Source: Rhodospirillaceae bacterium (GTDB lineage Bacteria > Pseudomonadota > Alphaproteobacteria > DSM-16000 > Inquilinaceae). Taken from it: a DNA stretch of 13,763 nt. The notes under the pieces are model-generated. The model made no database searches. It was not told the origin of the DNA and saw nothing but the letters and a program-made list of their open reading frames with translations. Where the stretch lies: positions 1 to 13,763 of the forward strand of contig JAGQRL010000186.1 of assembly GCA_020425485.1 (NCBI GenBank), given 5' to 3'. A program made the translations under genes and the position numbers. Positions 6,901 through 13,370 of the stretch are shown piece by piece (within the stretch, counting starts at the first letter, position 1; the number at the start of each line of letters is the position of its first letter).

Positions 6901-7183
6901 AGCCACCAACAACCGCGTGCGGCCGATCTTCATGTCCACGCTCACCAGCGTGTTCGGCATGCTGCCGCTGGTGCTGTTCCCCGGCGCGGGATCGGAGCTG
7001 TACCGCGGCCTGGGTTCCGTGGTGCTGGGCGGGCTCAGCCTGTCGGCGGTGCTTACGCTGCTGGTGATCCCACCCTTGATGACGGTGTTCATGGGGGTGA
7101 TCGAAAGCCACCATCCCGCCCCGGCCGACGAGGCGGTGGCGGAACCGGCGGTACCGTCCGCCCGGCCGGAAGCGGCGGAGTAG
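3971..7183 (+). CDS. RND-family efflux permease (AcrB/HAE1-like)
   Basis: This 1070-residue inner-membrane permease is proton-driven in characterised relatives and exports drugs or other amphiphiles. The GTG start at 3971 gives MNLIGLSIHRPIAVIAAVLM, a typical RND first membrane helix. GGGGAA lies about 9 nt upstream and the adaptor stop is 3 bp away. The architecture is duplicated: TM1 (about 9-28), a large periplasmic porter loop, TM2-6 (about 340-495), a second TM block near 540-560, a second porter loop, and C-terminal helices from about 880 to 1045. The TM4 motif reads GMVVDAAIVVLENIFR, so Asp410 matches AcrB Asp407 while Ala411 replaces Asp408. The TM10 motif reads GIVVNNAILLV, so Asn951 replaces Lys940. 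The C-terminal tail is Ala/Pro/Glu-rich. No TolC-like channel gene is adjacent, so one must be encoded elsewhere. The substrate is unknown. Confidence 0.95.
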   Translation: MNLIGLSIHRPIAVIAAVLMVVMFGYVSLQTIPIQLTPDVNRPVIQISTSWPGAAPAEVEREILNRQEEVLRGLEGVEEIVGEASRGNADITLTFAISTNMDRALLLTANRLDRVNGYPDEADEPTIRTADVNGSAIAWFALTRLPGVDDPIESFGPFVEDYIEARLERVPGVAEVNVYGGSDREMQVVVEPELMARYRLTVPEVVTALRAANVSLTAGDVDEGKRRYTVRTDGEFTSPDQVRAVLIRTLEDPDSGTIGRVTVGDIANVQFAFQEPSARIRHMGEPALVLNALRETGANVIEVMAGIQAAVDQLNAGLIPDHGLRVEQVYDETVYINSAVDLVQSNIIVGGTLAALVLMIFLRSWRATLVVSLAIPVSVVGSFVAMAALGRSINVISLAGLAFAVGMVVDAAIVVLENIFRLRQAGMSAPKAAYEGARQVWGAVLVSALTTVMVFIPILTMNLVVGQLFRDIAVAISVSVLLSLVVAITVIPALSARLLSREKVGEDAKPVRLPGIDAFGRGFVAGVRALTHRIVHSRGLALSTVAATAGIAMMVAYLLLPQLEYLPSGNRNFVFGRILPPPGYNLAASVEIAEAVEDAVRAHWVDRDGAGRVPEEPVMSRFFFVARPNSNFVGAAAEDPNEAGALIPILSEPIFAEPGTVGFMGQASLFGRGVGGARSIDLDISGPDLESLFAVARDAAGLVAEALPRDQGNQVRPLPALTLGAPEVRVIPDPLRLADNGVTAATLGTTVDAFNDGLRVAEITVDGERIDLTLMGPLDMIGETQGIGAIPVVNGAGQIIPVDSLADVEVTSGPTEIRHSERERTVTLRILPGPGLPLQAALDTVEEQVIAPLEAEGLPGGVVLGLSGTADQLERTWNHMVLDLLLALVIVYLVMAVLFESFAYPLIIMISVPVAAAGGVLGLWILNMFYEQPLDMLTLLGFVILIGIVVNNAILLVHQSLYHFRTDRMTVQQAIAEATNNRVRPIFMSTLTSVFGMLPLVLFPGAGSELYRGLGSVVLGGLSLSAVLTLLVIPPLMTVFMGVIESHHPAPADEAVAEPAVPSARPEAAE

Positions 7184-7210
7184 GGGGCGGGCACCGGTTA
7201 TCTGCGGCGG

Positions 7211-7444
7211 CTATTTGCGGCGGATGGTGAAGGTGGTGGCGTCGTCCGGCCCGTTCTGCACGCCTGCCAGCGTGTGGCCGGTGGCTTCGCAGAAGGCGGC
7301 GAAATCCTTCGGTGCCGCCGGATCGGTGGCCAGCACCGTCAGCAGGGCCCCACTGGCCAGGCCGTTCAGGCGCTTGCGTGCCTTCAGCACCGGCAGCGGG
7401 CATTTCAGCCCGCGGGCATCGAGGAGCAGGTCGGTCTCGTCCAT
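7211..7444 (-). CDS. TusA-family sulfurtransferase/sulfur carrier
   Basis: This is a 77-residue TusA/YeeD/SirA-like protein. Family members carry sulfur as a persulfide on one cysteine for tRNA thiolation, molybdenum cofactor or other sulfur transfers in the cytoplasm. The N-terminal signature is clear: LLLDARGLKCPLPVLKARK (7-25), with the conserved Cys15 in the CPxP motif. The beta-alpha-beta-alpha-beta pattern follows, with TVLATDPAAPKDFAAFCEATGH in the second half. Length is normal for the family. The start ATG at 7444 has no strong Shine-Dalgarno. The gene converges on the RND permease with 27 bp between stops, and lies 24 bp downstream of the DUF423 gene, so the two may be co-transcribed. 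It cannot be called TusA proper without knowing its partners. Confidence 0.9.
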   Translation of the reverse strand: MDETDLLLDARGLKCPLPVLKARKRLNGLASGALLTVLATDPAAPKDFAAFCEATGHTLAGVQNGPDDATTFTIRRK

Positions 7445-7468
7445 GCTAGGCGGCAGGTTGGGGTGGGT

Positions 7469-7912
7469 TCAGCGCCGCAGCATGGACGCCAAGCCGACGC
7501 CGACGCAGGCGAGCCAGCCCAGCATCAAGGTGCCGCCGCCGATCGGCGCCAGCGGCCCCAAGGCGGACACGCCGGCGAGCCCGGCCACGACACCGGCGGC
7601 AAACAGCACGGCTCCGGCGCCGAACAGCAGCGCGCCGATCCCCGCCAGCCGGCGGGCCAGGCCGAAGGCCAGCATCTGCTGCAGCACCGTCAGCACCAGC
7701 AGGGCCACGGCGTGCAGCCCGGTCACCGAGGCAATGGCCTGGATCGACCGGCGGGTTTCCTCCACCTCCGCCAGCGGCCCGTGGGCGCCCAGCGCTGCGG
7801 CGACCACCGCCACGAATCCCAGCAAGCCGGCCAGCGCCACCGCCGCGCCAAGCGGGCGCGACAACCGGCCGACGGTGGCGATCTGGCGAAGTCTCAGATC
7901 ATCGAGGGGCAT
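7469..7912 (-). CDS. DUF423-family small membrane protein
   Basis: This 147-residue integral membrane protein is of unknown function. It matches the DUF423 (YgdD-like) pattern, with ALGAHG at about 40-45 after the first helix, a conserved mid-region HAVALLVL, and the C-terminal signature APIGGGTLMLGWLA. Four hydrophobic segments are visible at about 22-42, 64-83, 90-112 and 120-143. The length is slightly above the usual 120-130, because of a polar N-terminal extension before the first helix, so the true start may lie downstream of the ATG at 7912. A 12-bp palindrome covers that start and no clear Shine-Dalgarno precedes it. It is followed at 24 bp by the TusA-like gene. Confidence 0.88.
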   Translation of the reverse strand: MPLDDLRLRQIATVGRLSRPLGAAVALAGLLGFVAVVAAALGAHGPLAEVEETRRSIQAIASVTGLHAVALLVLTVLQQMLAFGLARRLAGIGALLFGAGAVLFAAGVVAGLAGVSALGPLAPIGGGTLMLGWLACVGVGLASMLRR

Positions 7913-7922
7913 GGTGCACCAT
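7911..7922. promoter_or_regulatory. 12-bp palindrome ATGGTGCACCAT over the DUF423 start codon
   Basis: This is a perfect palindrome whose left end includes two bases of the annotated start codon (7912-7910). It could be a protein-binding site, a small RNA dyad at the initiation region, or chance. It extends no further on either side. Confidence 0.3.
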
Positions 7923-8036
7923 CACTCAGGGGAGAGCCTGAAACGCATATCGGGCCGCGCCGGCACAGCGCAACCACCGCTCTTACCACGGTCGCCCGCC
8001 GCCAGCCATGCGCCCCGATGGTCGCCAGGTCCGTGC

Positions 8037-8213
8037 CTACATCACCGAGTTGATGGCGCCCGACACTTGTGAGGAGACGACACCCCAAAGGCCGTTGGTT
8101 TCCGACCCGATCGCGGAGACCGCGACGATGATGGCGATGGAAATCAAGCCGGCAAGCAGGGCGTACTCGACAGCCGTCGCCGCACCACTCGATCTCAGGA
8201 ATCTCTTGAACAC
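8037..8213 (-). CDS. Flp/Fap-type IVb pilin
   Basis: This small pilin is of the Flp family, the major subunit of Tad pili used for surface adhesion. In this family the prepilin is cleaved by a dedicated peptidase and assembled by the Tad/Cpa machinery in the inner membrane. The GTG start at 8213 gives 58 residues. There is a short basic leader (VFKRFLRSSGA), then the hallmark ATAVEYALLAGLISIAIIVAVSAI with Glu-Tyr after the cleavage region, then a short polar tail ending GAINSVM. A G-rich stretch at 8221-8226 is the best Shine-Dalgarno. An upstream ATG would add a non-family leader. If Glu is at +5, cleavage falls after Ala11 rather than the usual Gly. No tad/cpa genes are in the window, so this is an orphan pilin here. 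The upstream region carries a CtrA-like motif. Confidence 0.88.
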   Translation of the reverse strand: MFKRFLRSSGAATAVEYALLAGLISIAIIVAVSAIGSETNGLWGVVSSQVSGAINSVM

Positions 8214-8529
8214 CGGCCGTGCCCCCCAAATCCGACCAAAACATAACATGGTTGCACGACCCGATGCTACGATCATTCGGTTGACCCTTTCTTACACTCA
8301 TACCGAATTGCACAGAATGTCGCAGCGCAGCAGATAAGGAAAACGTATGGTTAACCAGGTTTAACGCTATGACTATACGAACATTGAGGCATTTTTGATT
8401 TGATTGGCGAAAAGCGAGGGCAATTGTAGCTGCGCTGCCGTGGCACCGGTTGAACCGGCGGTGGCCGGCTGATACTGCCTCCCAGGCTGTGGCATCCTGC
8501 CATCGCCGATTGTAGATGGGAGTGGACGG
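8214..8529. promoter_or_regulatory. AT-rich divergent region between pilin and fmt
   Basis: These 316 bp contain no gene that I can support. Base composition drops sharply: 8341-8400 has 21 G or C out of 60, in a window that is otherwise strongly GC-rich. The region must hold the pilin promoter (minus) and the fmt promoter (plus). It contains a CtrA-like site at 8347-8364, the dyad CCGGTT-G-AACCGG at 8446-8458 and the small inverted repeat TGGCA-TCC-TGCCA at 8490-8502. No clear -35/-10 pair stood out on either strand. Confidence 0.5.
8347..8364 (-). promoter_or_regulatory. CtrA-like binding motif upstream of the pilin gene
   Basis: Read on the minus strand the sequence is GTTAAACCTGGTTAACCAT. 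It contains the exact 8-mer TTAACCAT (8354-8347), preceded by a second TTAA half (8364-8361) with a 6-bp spacer. The established Caulobacter CtrA box is TTAA-N7-TTAA, with TTAACCAT as the shorter form, so the spacing is one base short. TGGTTAACCA (8348-8357) is also a perfect palindrome. It lies about 135 bp upstream of the pilin start. Confidence 0.4.
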
Positions 8530-9465
8530 GTGCGACTCGCCTTCATGGGAACCCCCGGTTTCGCACAAGCCAGCCTCGCAGCCCTGCTGGCCGCCGGACA
8601 CGAGGTTGCCGCGGTCTACAGCCAGCCGCCGCGTCCGGCCGGGCGGGGGCACAAGCCCAGGCCATCGCCGGTCCACGCCTATGCCGAGTCGCAGGGGCTG
8701 GAGGTGCGCACGCCGGCCAGCCTGCGCACCGCCGACGCCCAGGCGGCGTTCGCAGACCTTGGCCTCGATGCCGCGGTGGTGGCCGCCTACGGCTTGATCC
8801 TGCCGGTGCCGATCCTGCAAGCGCCGCGGCTCGGCTGCTTCAACGTGCACGCCTCGCTGTTGCCGCGCTGGCGCGGGGCGGCGCCCATCCAGCGGGCCAT
8901 CCTGGCTGGCGATACGGAGACGGGCATCACCATCATGCAGATGGATGCGGGCCTGGACACCGGCGACATGCTGGCGGTGGAAGCCACGCCCATCGGCCCG
9001 GCGACGACGGCAGACGACCTGCACGACCGCCTGGCGGCGATCGGCGGCCGCCTGGTCGTCGGCGTGCTGGCGGATGCCGCGGCGGGGCAGCTCGCCCCCA
9101 TCCCGCAGCCCGCCGAGGGCGTGACCTATGCCGCCAAGATCACCCGCGAGGACGGACGGATCGACTGGCAGGACGCCGCCCAGGTGGATCGCCAGGTGCG
9201 GGCGCTCAACCCCTGGCCGGGCACGTGGTTTGAGTTGGCGGACGAGCGCATCCGCGTGCTGGCGGCCGAGCTGGTGGCCGGCCCGCCCGGCGCGGGCGCT
9301 GCCGGCGAGGTGCTGGACGACCGGCTGACTGTGGCCTGCGGCGCCGGCGGCGCTGTGCGCCTCACCCGGTTGCAACGGCCCGGCCGCGGCCCCTGCGATG
9401 CCGATGCCTTCCTGCGCGGCTTTCCCATCCCGGCCGGACGGCTGCTGTGCCCCGCGTCAAGCTGA
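8530..9465 (+). CDS. fmt: Methionyl-tRNA formyltransferase
   Basis: Fmt transfers a formyl group from 10-formyltetrahydrofolate to initiator Met-tRNA, which bacterial translation initiation normally uses. The 311 residues fit the family. The Rossmann start [20 protein letters not shown] is followed by [18 protein letters not shown] (31-48), the loop that contacts tRNA. The active-site segment [18 protein letters not shown] (104-121) contains Asn105 and His107, and DAGLDTGDM (139-147) contains the catalytic Asp143. The C-terminal OB-like tRNA-binding domain runs from about 205 to the end. The GTG start at 8530 has GGGAG near 8518-8522. The gene overlaps truA by 19 bp. The deformylase gene def, often directly upstream of fmt, is absent here; a divergent pilin gene occupies that place. 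Confidence 0.96.
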   Translation: MRLAFMGTPGFAQASLAALLAAGHEVAAVYSQPPRPAGRGHKPRPSPVHAYAESQGLEVRTPASLRTADAQAAFADLGLDAAVVAAYGLILPVPILQAPRLGCFNVHASLLPRWRGAAPIQRAILAGDTETGITIMQMDAGLDTGDMLAVEATPIGPATTADDLHDRLAAIGGRLVVGVLADAAAGQLAPIPQPAEGVTYAAKITREDGRIDWQDAAQVDRQVRALNPWPGTWFELADERIRVLAAELVAGPPGAGAAGEVLDDRLTVACGAGGAVRLTRLQRPGRGPCDADAFLRGFPIPAGRLLCPASS

Positions 9466-10223
9466 CCGTCGAATACGACGGCCGTCCCTTCGTCGGCTGG
9501 CAGCGGCAGGACAACGGGCCCTCGGTGCAGGCGGCCCTGGAAGCCGCCCTGGCGGCCTATTGCCAGGTGCCGGTGACCGCCCATTGCGCGGGACGCACCG
9601 ATGCCGGCGTGCACGCCCTGGGGCAGGTGGCCCATGCCGATATTCCGCGCGACGATTCGGCGGACACCGTGCGCGACGCCATCAACTTCCATCTGCGGCC
9701 GGCCCCTGTGGCGGTGGTGGACGCCACCCTGGTGGCGGGCGACTTCGATGCCCGGCGCTGGGCGGTGCGCCGCCACTACCTCTACCGCATCGTCAACCGG
9801 CGGGCGCCGCTGACGGTGGATGCCGGGCTCGCCTGGCGGGTGCCCAAACCGCTCGACGTGGCGGCCATGCACAGCGCTGCCCAGGTGCTGGTGGGCAACC
9901 ACGACTTCACCAGCTTCCGGGCGGCGGAATGCCAGGCCCTGTCCCCGGTGAAGACGCTGGACCGGCTGGAGGTGTCGCACCGCGGCGGGGAGATCGAGGT
10001 GCGGGCCGAAGCGCGCTCCTTCCTCCACCACATGGTGCGCAACATCGTCGGCACCCTGCGCCTGGTGGGCGAAGGCAAGTGGACGGCGGCGGATGTGGCG
10101 CGTGCGCTGGCGGCCCGCAACCGTGCCGCGGCGGGGCCGACGGCGCCGTCCGACGGGCTCTATCTGATGCGGGTGGACTATGGCGACGGGCCGCCGGAAG
10201 CGGCCAGCCCCGCTACAGGTTGA
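9447..10223 (+). CDS. truA: tRNA pseudouridine(38-40) synthase
   Basis: TruA converts uridines 38, 39 and 40 of the tRNA anticodon arm to pseudouridine. The 258-residue protein has the N-terminal [17 protein letters not shown] (5-21) and the catalytic motif [13 protein letters not shown] (48-60) with the nucleophile Asp52. [12 protein letters not shown] follows, and later the C-terminal motif [16 protein letters not shown], all standard for TruA. The GTG start at 9447 lies inside the end of fmt (19-bp overlap, +1 frame), with GGACGG 5 nt upstream, so its translation is probably coupled to fmt. The end overlaps by 11 bp the 3' end of the convergent membrane-protein gene. Length and motifs are complete, with no sign of truncation. 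Confidence 0.96.
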   Translation: MPRVKLTVEYDGRPFVGWQRQDNGPSVQAALEAALAAYCQVPVTAHCAGRTDAGVHALGQVAHADIPRDDSADTVRDAINFHLRPAPVAVVDATLVAGDFDARRWAVRRHYLYRIVNRRAPLTVDAGLAWRVPKPLDVAAMHSAAQVLVGNHDFTSFRAAECQALSPVKTLDRLEVSHRGGEIEVRAEARSFLHHMVRNIVGTLRLVGEGKWTAADVARALAARNRAAAGPTAPSDGLYLMRVDYGDGPPEAASPATG

Positions 10224-10791
10224 GCACCATCCGGTCGCTCATGCTGTGCATCATGAAGGCCAGGGCGATATCCAGCACGCCCAGCCCGGCCGCTTCGCCC
10301 CAGCCCAGCGTCAGCGTCACCCGGATGAGGAACACCTCGTAGGCCAGCACGAAGCCGTAATAGGCGAAGATCAGGGTCTGCCACAGCGGATCGGGGATCA
10401 GGCCGAAAAAGGCCAGCGCGATCAGCGGCACCAGAAGGGCAGCCTGGATGAGCTGCGCCCAGTTGTAGGCGGCAAGGAACAGGGCGAAGCGGTGGCCCTG
10501 GTAGAGGGCAAAGGAAATCAGCGCCATCAGCACCGGAAATGCCGTCCACGACACCACGTAGAACAGCACCTTGACGGTGAGCAGCCGGACCACCGAAAGC
10601 GGGGCGTCCACCGAAACCCACAACAGCACCACGTTGATCGCCCACAAGGGCAGCAGGATCACCGCCACCCAGAAGCTGCGGATCGCCGCCTCGCGGGTGC
10701 CGTCCAGATACTGCACGGCGTTGCGGTCGAAGCGGGCCAGGCGATAGGCCGCATAGATGCTGCGCAGCGCTTCCTCGGCCGTCAGCTTCAT
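10213..10791 (-). CDS. Conserved-looking multi-pass membrane protein downstream of dapE
   Basis: I do not recognise a characterised family. The 192-residue protein starts [20 protein letters not shown], an amphipathic, basic N-terminal helix, with [10 protein letters not shown] just before the first membrane span. Hydrophobic segments follow at about 39-60, 73-95, 102-131 and 136-160, and a possible fifth near 168-181, giving four or five spans. No catalytic motif, signal peptide or metal site is evident. The ATG at 10791 overlaps the dapE stop (ATGA), and a G-rich Shine-Dalgarno (GGGGGG) sits 4 nt upstream, so it is almost certainly translated with dapE. The 3' end overlaps the last 11 bp of truA on the other strand. 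It may be a regular companion of dapE in related alphaproteobacteria, but its function is unknown. Confidence 0.82.
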   Translation of the reverse strand: MKLTAEEALRSIYAAYRLARFDRNAVQYLDGTREAAIRSFWVAVILLPLWAINVVLLWVSVDAPLSVVRLLTVKVLFYVVSWTAFPVLMALISFALYQGHRFALFLAAYNWAQLIQAALLVPLIALAFFGLIPDPLWQTLIFAYYGFVLAYEVFLIRVTLTLGWGEAAGLGVLDIALAFMMHSMSDRMVLNL

Positions 10792-11948
10792 CGCGCCCCC
10801 CAGGTGCGGGCAAAGCGGGTGAGCACGGCGGCATAGGTTTCCCGCAGGCCGATCAGGTGCTCGATCAGGGCGTGCTCGTCCACCTGATGGATGGTGGCGT
10901 TCACCCCGCCATACTCCACCACCGGGCAGTAGTCCTTGATGAAGCGTGCGTCCGACGTGCCGCCGCTGGTGCTGAGCACCGGGGTGCGGCCGGCGGTTGC
11001 CATCACCGCTTCGGCGACCAGGTCCGACAGCGCGCCGGGCGGCGTGAGGAAGCTTTCCGCGGAGATGCGGAAGCGGATCTCCGCCGGGCCGGCGGCGGCC
11101 TCGAAGGTCTCGCGCAGCCACTGGGACAGCCCGGCACCTGTATGGGTGTCGTTGAAGCGAATGTTCACCGTGGCGGTGGCCTTGGCGGGGATCACGTTGG
11201 CCGCCGGGTTGCCCACATCGATGGTCGCCACCTCCAGGTTGGAGGCATCGAAATGCGCCGTGCCGCTGTCCACCGGTTCGGCAAGCAGGGCAGCCAGCCC
11301 CTTGGCCATACGGCTGGCGGCATTGTCCGCCTGGGCCGGATAGGCGGTGTGGCCCTGGCGGCCGGTCACGGTGATCCAGGCATTCAGGCTGCCGCGCCGG
11401 CCGATCTTCACCGCTTCGCCCAGCCCTGTGGGGTTGGTCGGTTCGCCCACCAGGGCGGCATCGGGCAGGTGGCCGTTTTCCGCCATCCAGCCCAGCACCT
11501 TGGTGGTGCCGTTGATGGCATCGGCCTCCTCGTCGCCGGTGATCAGCAGGCTGAGCGAAGGCGGCCCGTCGGCGGCATCCACCTGGGCCACGGCGGCCAG
11601 GAAGGAGGCGATGGAGCCCTTCATGTCGGCGGCACCGCGGCCCCACACCGCACCGTCCGCCAGCTCGCCGGAGAAGGGATCGAACCGCCACGCCGCAGGG
11701 TCGCCCGGCGGCACCACATCGGTGTGGCCGGCGAAGCAGAGATGCGGGCCATCGGTACCGCGGCGGGCAAACAGGTTGTCCACCGTCGCCACGCCGGGTT
11801 CGGAAAAGGGCAGGCGCCAGCAGGTGAAGCCGAGCGGCTCCAGCGCCCGCTGCACCACATCCAGTGCACCGGCATCGGCCGGGGTTACGCTGGGGCAGCG
11901 CACCAGCGCCTGGGCCAGCGCTACGGGATCGTTACAGGGTGGAACCAC
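10788..11948 (-). CDS. dapE: Succinyl-diaminopimelate desuccinylase
   Basis: DapE hydrolyses N-succinyl-L,L-diaminopimelate to L,L-diaminopimelate and succinate, a late step in lysine and peptidoglycan precursor synthesis. It is a cytoplasmic two-zinc peptidase-M20-type enzyme. The 386 residues contain CFAGHTDVVPPGD with ligand His75 and Asp77, GRGAADMKGS with bridging Asp109, TGDEEADAINGT with the catalytic Glu140-Glu141 pair, VGEPT with Glu169, and NATIHQVDEHA with the C-terminal ligand His354. SGGTSDARF (328-336) is also diagnostic. The start is taken as GTG at 11948, 5 nt after the dapD stop; the Shine-Dalgarno is weak, so a slightly different start is possible. It sits between dapD and the overlapping membrane-protein gene on the same strand, which supports an operon. 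Confidence 0.96.
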   Translation of the reverse strand: MVPPCNDPVALAQALVRCPSVTPADAGALDVVQRALEPLGFTCWRLPFSEPGVATVDNLFARRGTDGPHLCFAGHTDVVPPGDPAAWRFDPFSGELADGAVWGRGAADMKGSIASFLAAVAQVDAADGPPSLSLLITGDEEADAINGTTKVLGWMAENGHLPDAALVGEPTNPTGLGEAVKIGRRGSLNAWITVTGRQGHTAYPAQADNAASRMAKGLAALLAEPVDSGTAHFDASNLEVATIDVGNPAANVIPAKATATVNIRFNDTHTGAGLSQWLRETFEAAAGPAEIRFRISAESFLTPPGALSDLVAEAVMATAGRTPVLSTSGGTSDARFIKDYCPVVEYGGVNATIHQVDEHALIEHLIGLRETYAAVLTRFARTWGAR

Positions 11949-11953
11949 CGGGC

Positions 11954-12796
11954 CTAATCCCGCAGCAGGTCGTTGATGGAGGTCTTCGCCCGGGTTTTCG
12001 CGTCCACCCGCTTGACGATGACGGCACAGGCCAGCCCCGGCCCCGGCGAGCCGTCGGGCAGCGGCGCACCCGGCAGGGTGCCCGGCACCACCACCGAATA
12101 GGGCGGCACGCGGCCAAGGAACACCTCGCCCGTCGCGCGGTCGATGATCTTGGTCGACGCCCCCAGGAACACGCCCATGGAAAGTACCGAGCCTTCGCCC
12201 ACCTGCACGCCTTCCGCCACTTCCGAGCGCGCGCCGATGAAGCAGTTGTCTTCGATGATCACGGGGGCGGCCTGCAAGGGTTCCAGCACGCCGCCGATGC
12301 CGGTGCCGCCGGAGATGTGCACATCGCTGCCGATCTGGGCGCAGGAGCCGACGGTGGCCCAGGTGTCCACCATGGTGCCGGAGCCGACATAGGCCCCCAG
12401 GTTGACGAAGCAGGGCATCAGCACCACGCCCGGCGCGATATGGGCGGAACGCCGCACCACCGCGGTGGGCACGGCGCGGAAGCCGGCATCGCGGAACGTA
12501 TTGTCGCCCCAGCCGGCGAATTTCGAGGGCACCTTGTCGTACCAGGTGGCACCGCCCGGCCCACCGGGGATCGGCGCCATGTCGTTGAGGCGGAAGGACA
12601 GCAGCACCGCCTTCTTCAGCCAGTCGTGCACCACCCAGGTGCCGTCGATCTTCTCCGCCACCCGCAGGCGGCCGGCATCCAGCCCGTCCAGCGCCCCTTC
12701 CACGGCCGCGCGCACGCCGCCGGTGGTGCCGGTGCTGATGGTGTCGCGCGCCTCCCAGGCCTGTTCGATGGTCTGCTGGATCTGTCCGATATCCAT
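11954..12796 (-). CDS. dapD: 2,3,4,5-tetrahydropyridine-2,6-dicarboxylate N-succinyltransferase
   Basis: DapD transfers succinyl from succinyl-CoA to tetrahydrodipicolinate, opening the succinylase branch of lysine/diaminopimelate synthesis; dapE next door removes the group later. The 280 residues match the family length. A helical N-terminal domain (1-100) is followed by a left-handed beta-helix of hexapeptide repeats (about 108-240). Recognisable parts are RLNDM (69-73), [13 protein letters not shown] (81-93), [30 protein letters not shown] (127-156, given here as motif spans) and [15 protein letters not shown] (161-175). The ATG at 12796 has AAGG about 9 nt upstream. A short stem-loop lies in the 56-bp gap to the upstream gene. 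The stop is 5 nt from the dapE start. Confidence 0.97.
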   Translation of the reverse strand: MDIGQIQQTIEQAWEARDTISTGTTGGVRAAVEGALDGLDAGRLRVAEKIDGTWVVHDWLKKAVLLSFRLNDMAPIPGGPGGATWYDKVPSKFAGWGDNTFRDAGFRAVPTAVVRRSAHIAPGVVLMPCFVNLGAYVGSGTMVDTWATVGSCAQIGSDVHISGGTGIGGVLEPLQAAPVIIEDNCFIGARSEVAEGVQVGEGSVLSMGVFLGASTKIIDRATGEVFLGRVPPYSVVVPGTLPGAPLPDGSPGPGLACAVIVKRVDAKTRAKTSINDLLRD

Positions 12797-12825
12797 GCGG
12801 GCAGCCTTTCTCTCACCAGTTCCTG

Positions 12826-12839
12826 ACGGGAAATCCCGT
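12826..12839. other. Short stem-loop ahead of dapD
   Basis: ACGGGA-AA-TCCCGT is a perfect inverted repeat in the gap between the small unknown gene and dapD. On the minus strand, in the direction of transcription, no U-run follows it, so it is a poor terminator. It may be a weak attenuator or RNA processing element in the dapD leader. Confidence 0.35.
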
Positions 12840-12852
12840 TTGAGCGCGGACC

Positions 12853-13224
12853 CTAAAGGCCCGCCGGATTGCCGGGGACGACCTGGGAGCGCTCAAGCTC
12901 GCGCCCATCCTCATCGAACAGGAGATACCAGCCGCCGCAAGCGTAGATGTCCACGCCAATGTGACTCCTCGCCCTGGCAACGGACTCCTCGCAGAAGCGG
13001 CCGTCATCGTCCATGTACCAGCGCACCTCGGTTCTGGCACCGTCCAGCAGCACGGCTTTCCGCCCATCGGCCGCGAAATACACGGTGAAGGGCGTGCCGT
13101 TCGGCAGCTCACCGCGCAGCGTGTTGCCGCTAACGAGCGCAGCCAGCTCCCTTTGCGAGAGCAGCCGCCCGCCGGCGTCCAGCACCTGGGCAAGCTGCGT
13201 TGGCCGGGGTGGCACCGGCGCCAT
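12853..13224 (-). CDS. Small uncharacterised protein upstream of dapD
   Basis: I do not recognise a named family with confidence. With the ATG at 13224 it is 123 residues. That start is chosen because GGAG lies 8 nt upstream. The frame stays open to a GTG at 13347 and beyond, but no ribosome binding site is seen there. Visible features are [18 protein letters not shown], then [32 protein letters not shown] and [15 protein letters not shown]. These suggest one beta-rich domain with two cysteines and repeated Asp-Gly turns. The general look, a GNTLRG start with a YFAxDG strand and a late Cys-containing strand, resembles small alphaproteobacterial exported proteins, yet no signal peptide is visible in this frame. 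It lies 56 bp upstream of dapD on the same strand, so it could be co-transcribed. Confidence 0.6.
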   Translation of the reverse strand: MAPVPPRPTQLAQVLDAGGRLLSQRELAALVSGNTLRGELPNGTPFTVYFAADGRKAVLLDGARTEVRWYMDDDGRFCEESVARARSHIGVDIYACGGWYLLFDEDGRELERSQVVPGNPAGL

Positions 13225-13350
13225 GACCGATCTCCAGACTTGCAGTTCCGCCAGGGTCGCCTGGCCGGTGCGGCCCCGCGTGGCGACCCGACTTGCAGGC
13301 GTTTCTGGCTCGCTGACGGCCGGAAGGCAAGCGGCGAGGGGGCGCACCCA

Positions 13351-13370
13351 GGAGCGATGGGACTCGCTCC
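13351..13370 (-). other. Stem-loop directly after the HAD phosphatase stop
   Basis: GGAGCGA (13351-13357) pairs with TCGCTCC (13364-13370), giving a perfect 7-bp stem and 6-nt loop. It starts at the base after the TAG of the HAD gene (13373-13371). There is no U-tract downstream on the minus strand, so factor-independent termination is doubtful. It could partly insulate or stabilise the upstream mRNA. Confidence 0.5.

Noticed and set aside
7184..7210. Possible bidirectional terminator between the RND permease and the TusA-like gene
   Set aside because: The 27-bp gap shows no convincing stem-loop or T-run.
8490..8502. Small inverted repeat TGGCA-TCC-TGCCA upstream of fmt
   Set aside because: Five-base arms with a three-base loop are expected by chance in GC-rich DNA. 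It is noted only within the intergenic description.
7894..9375. 493-codon minus-strand frame spanning the pilin region and fmt
   Set aside because: It is antisense to fmt and crosses the AT-rich intergenic region and the real pilin frame. No recognisable domain.
9126..10031. 301-codon minus-strand frame over fmt and truA
   Set aside because: It is antisense to truA, which shows the catalytic [12 protein letters not shown] motif. There is no independent support.
10792..11691. Upstream extension of the membrane-protein frame through dapE
   Set aside because: The extension is the out-of-frame shadow of dapE. The membrane protein has its own ATG at 10791 with a G-rich ribosome binding site.
10857..12826. 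Two long plus-strand frames (10857-11957 and 11864-12826) over dapE and dapD
   Set aside because: Both are antisense shadows of genes with complete family motifs. Their translations are His/Gly/Arg-rich and featureless.
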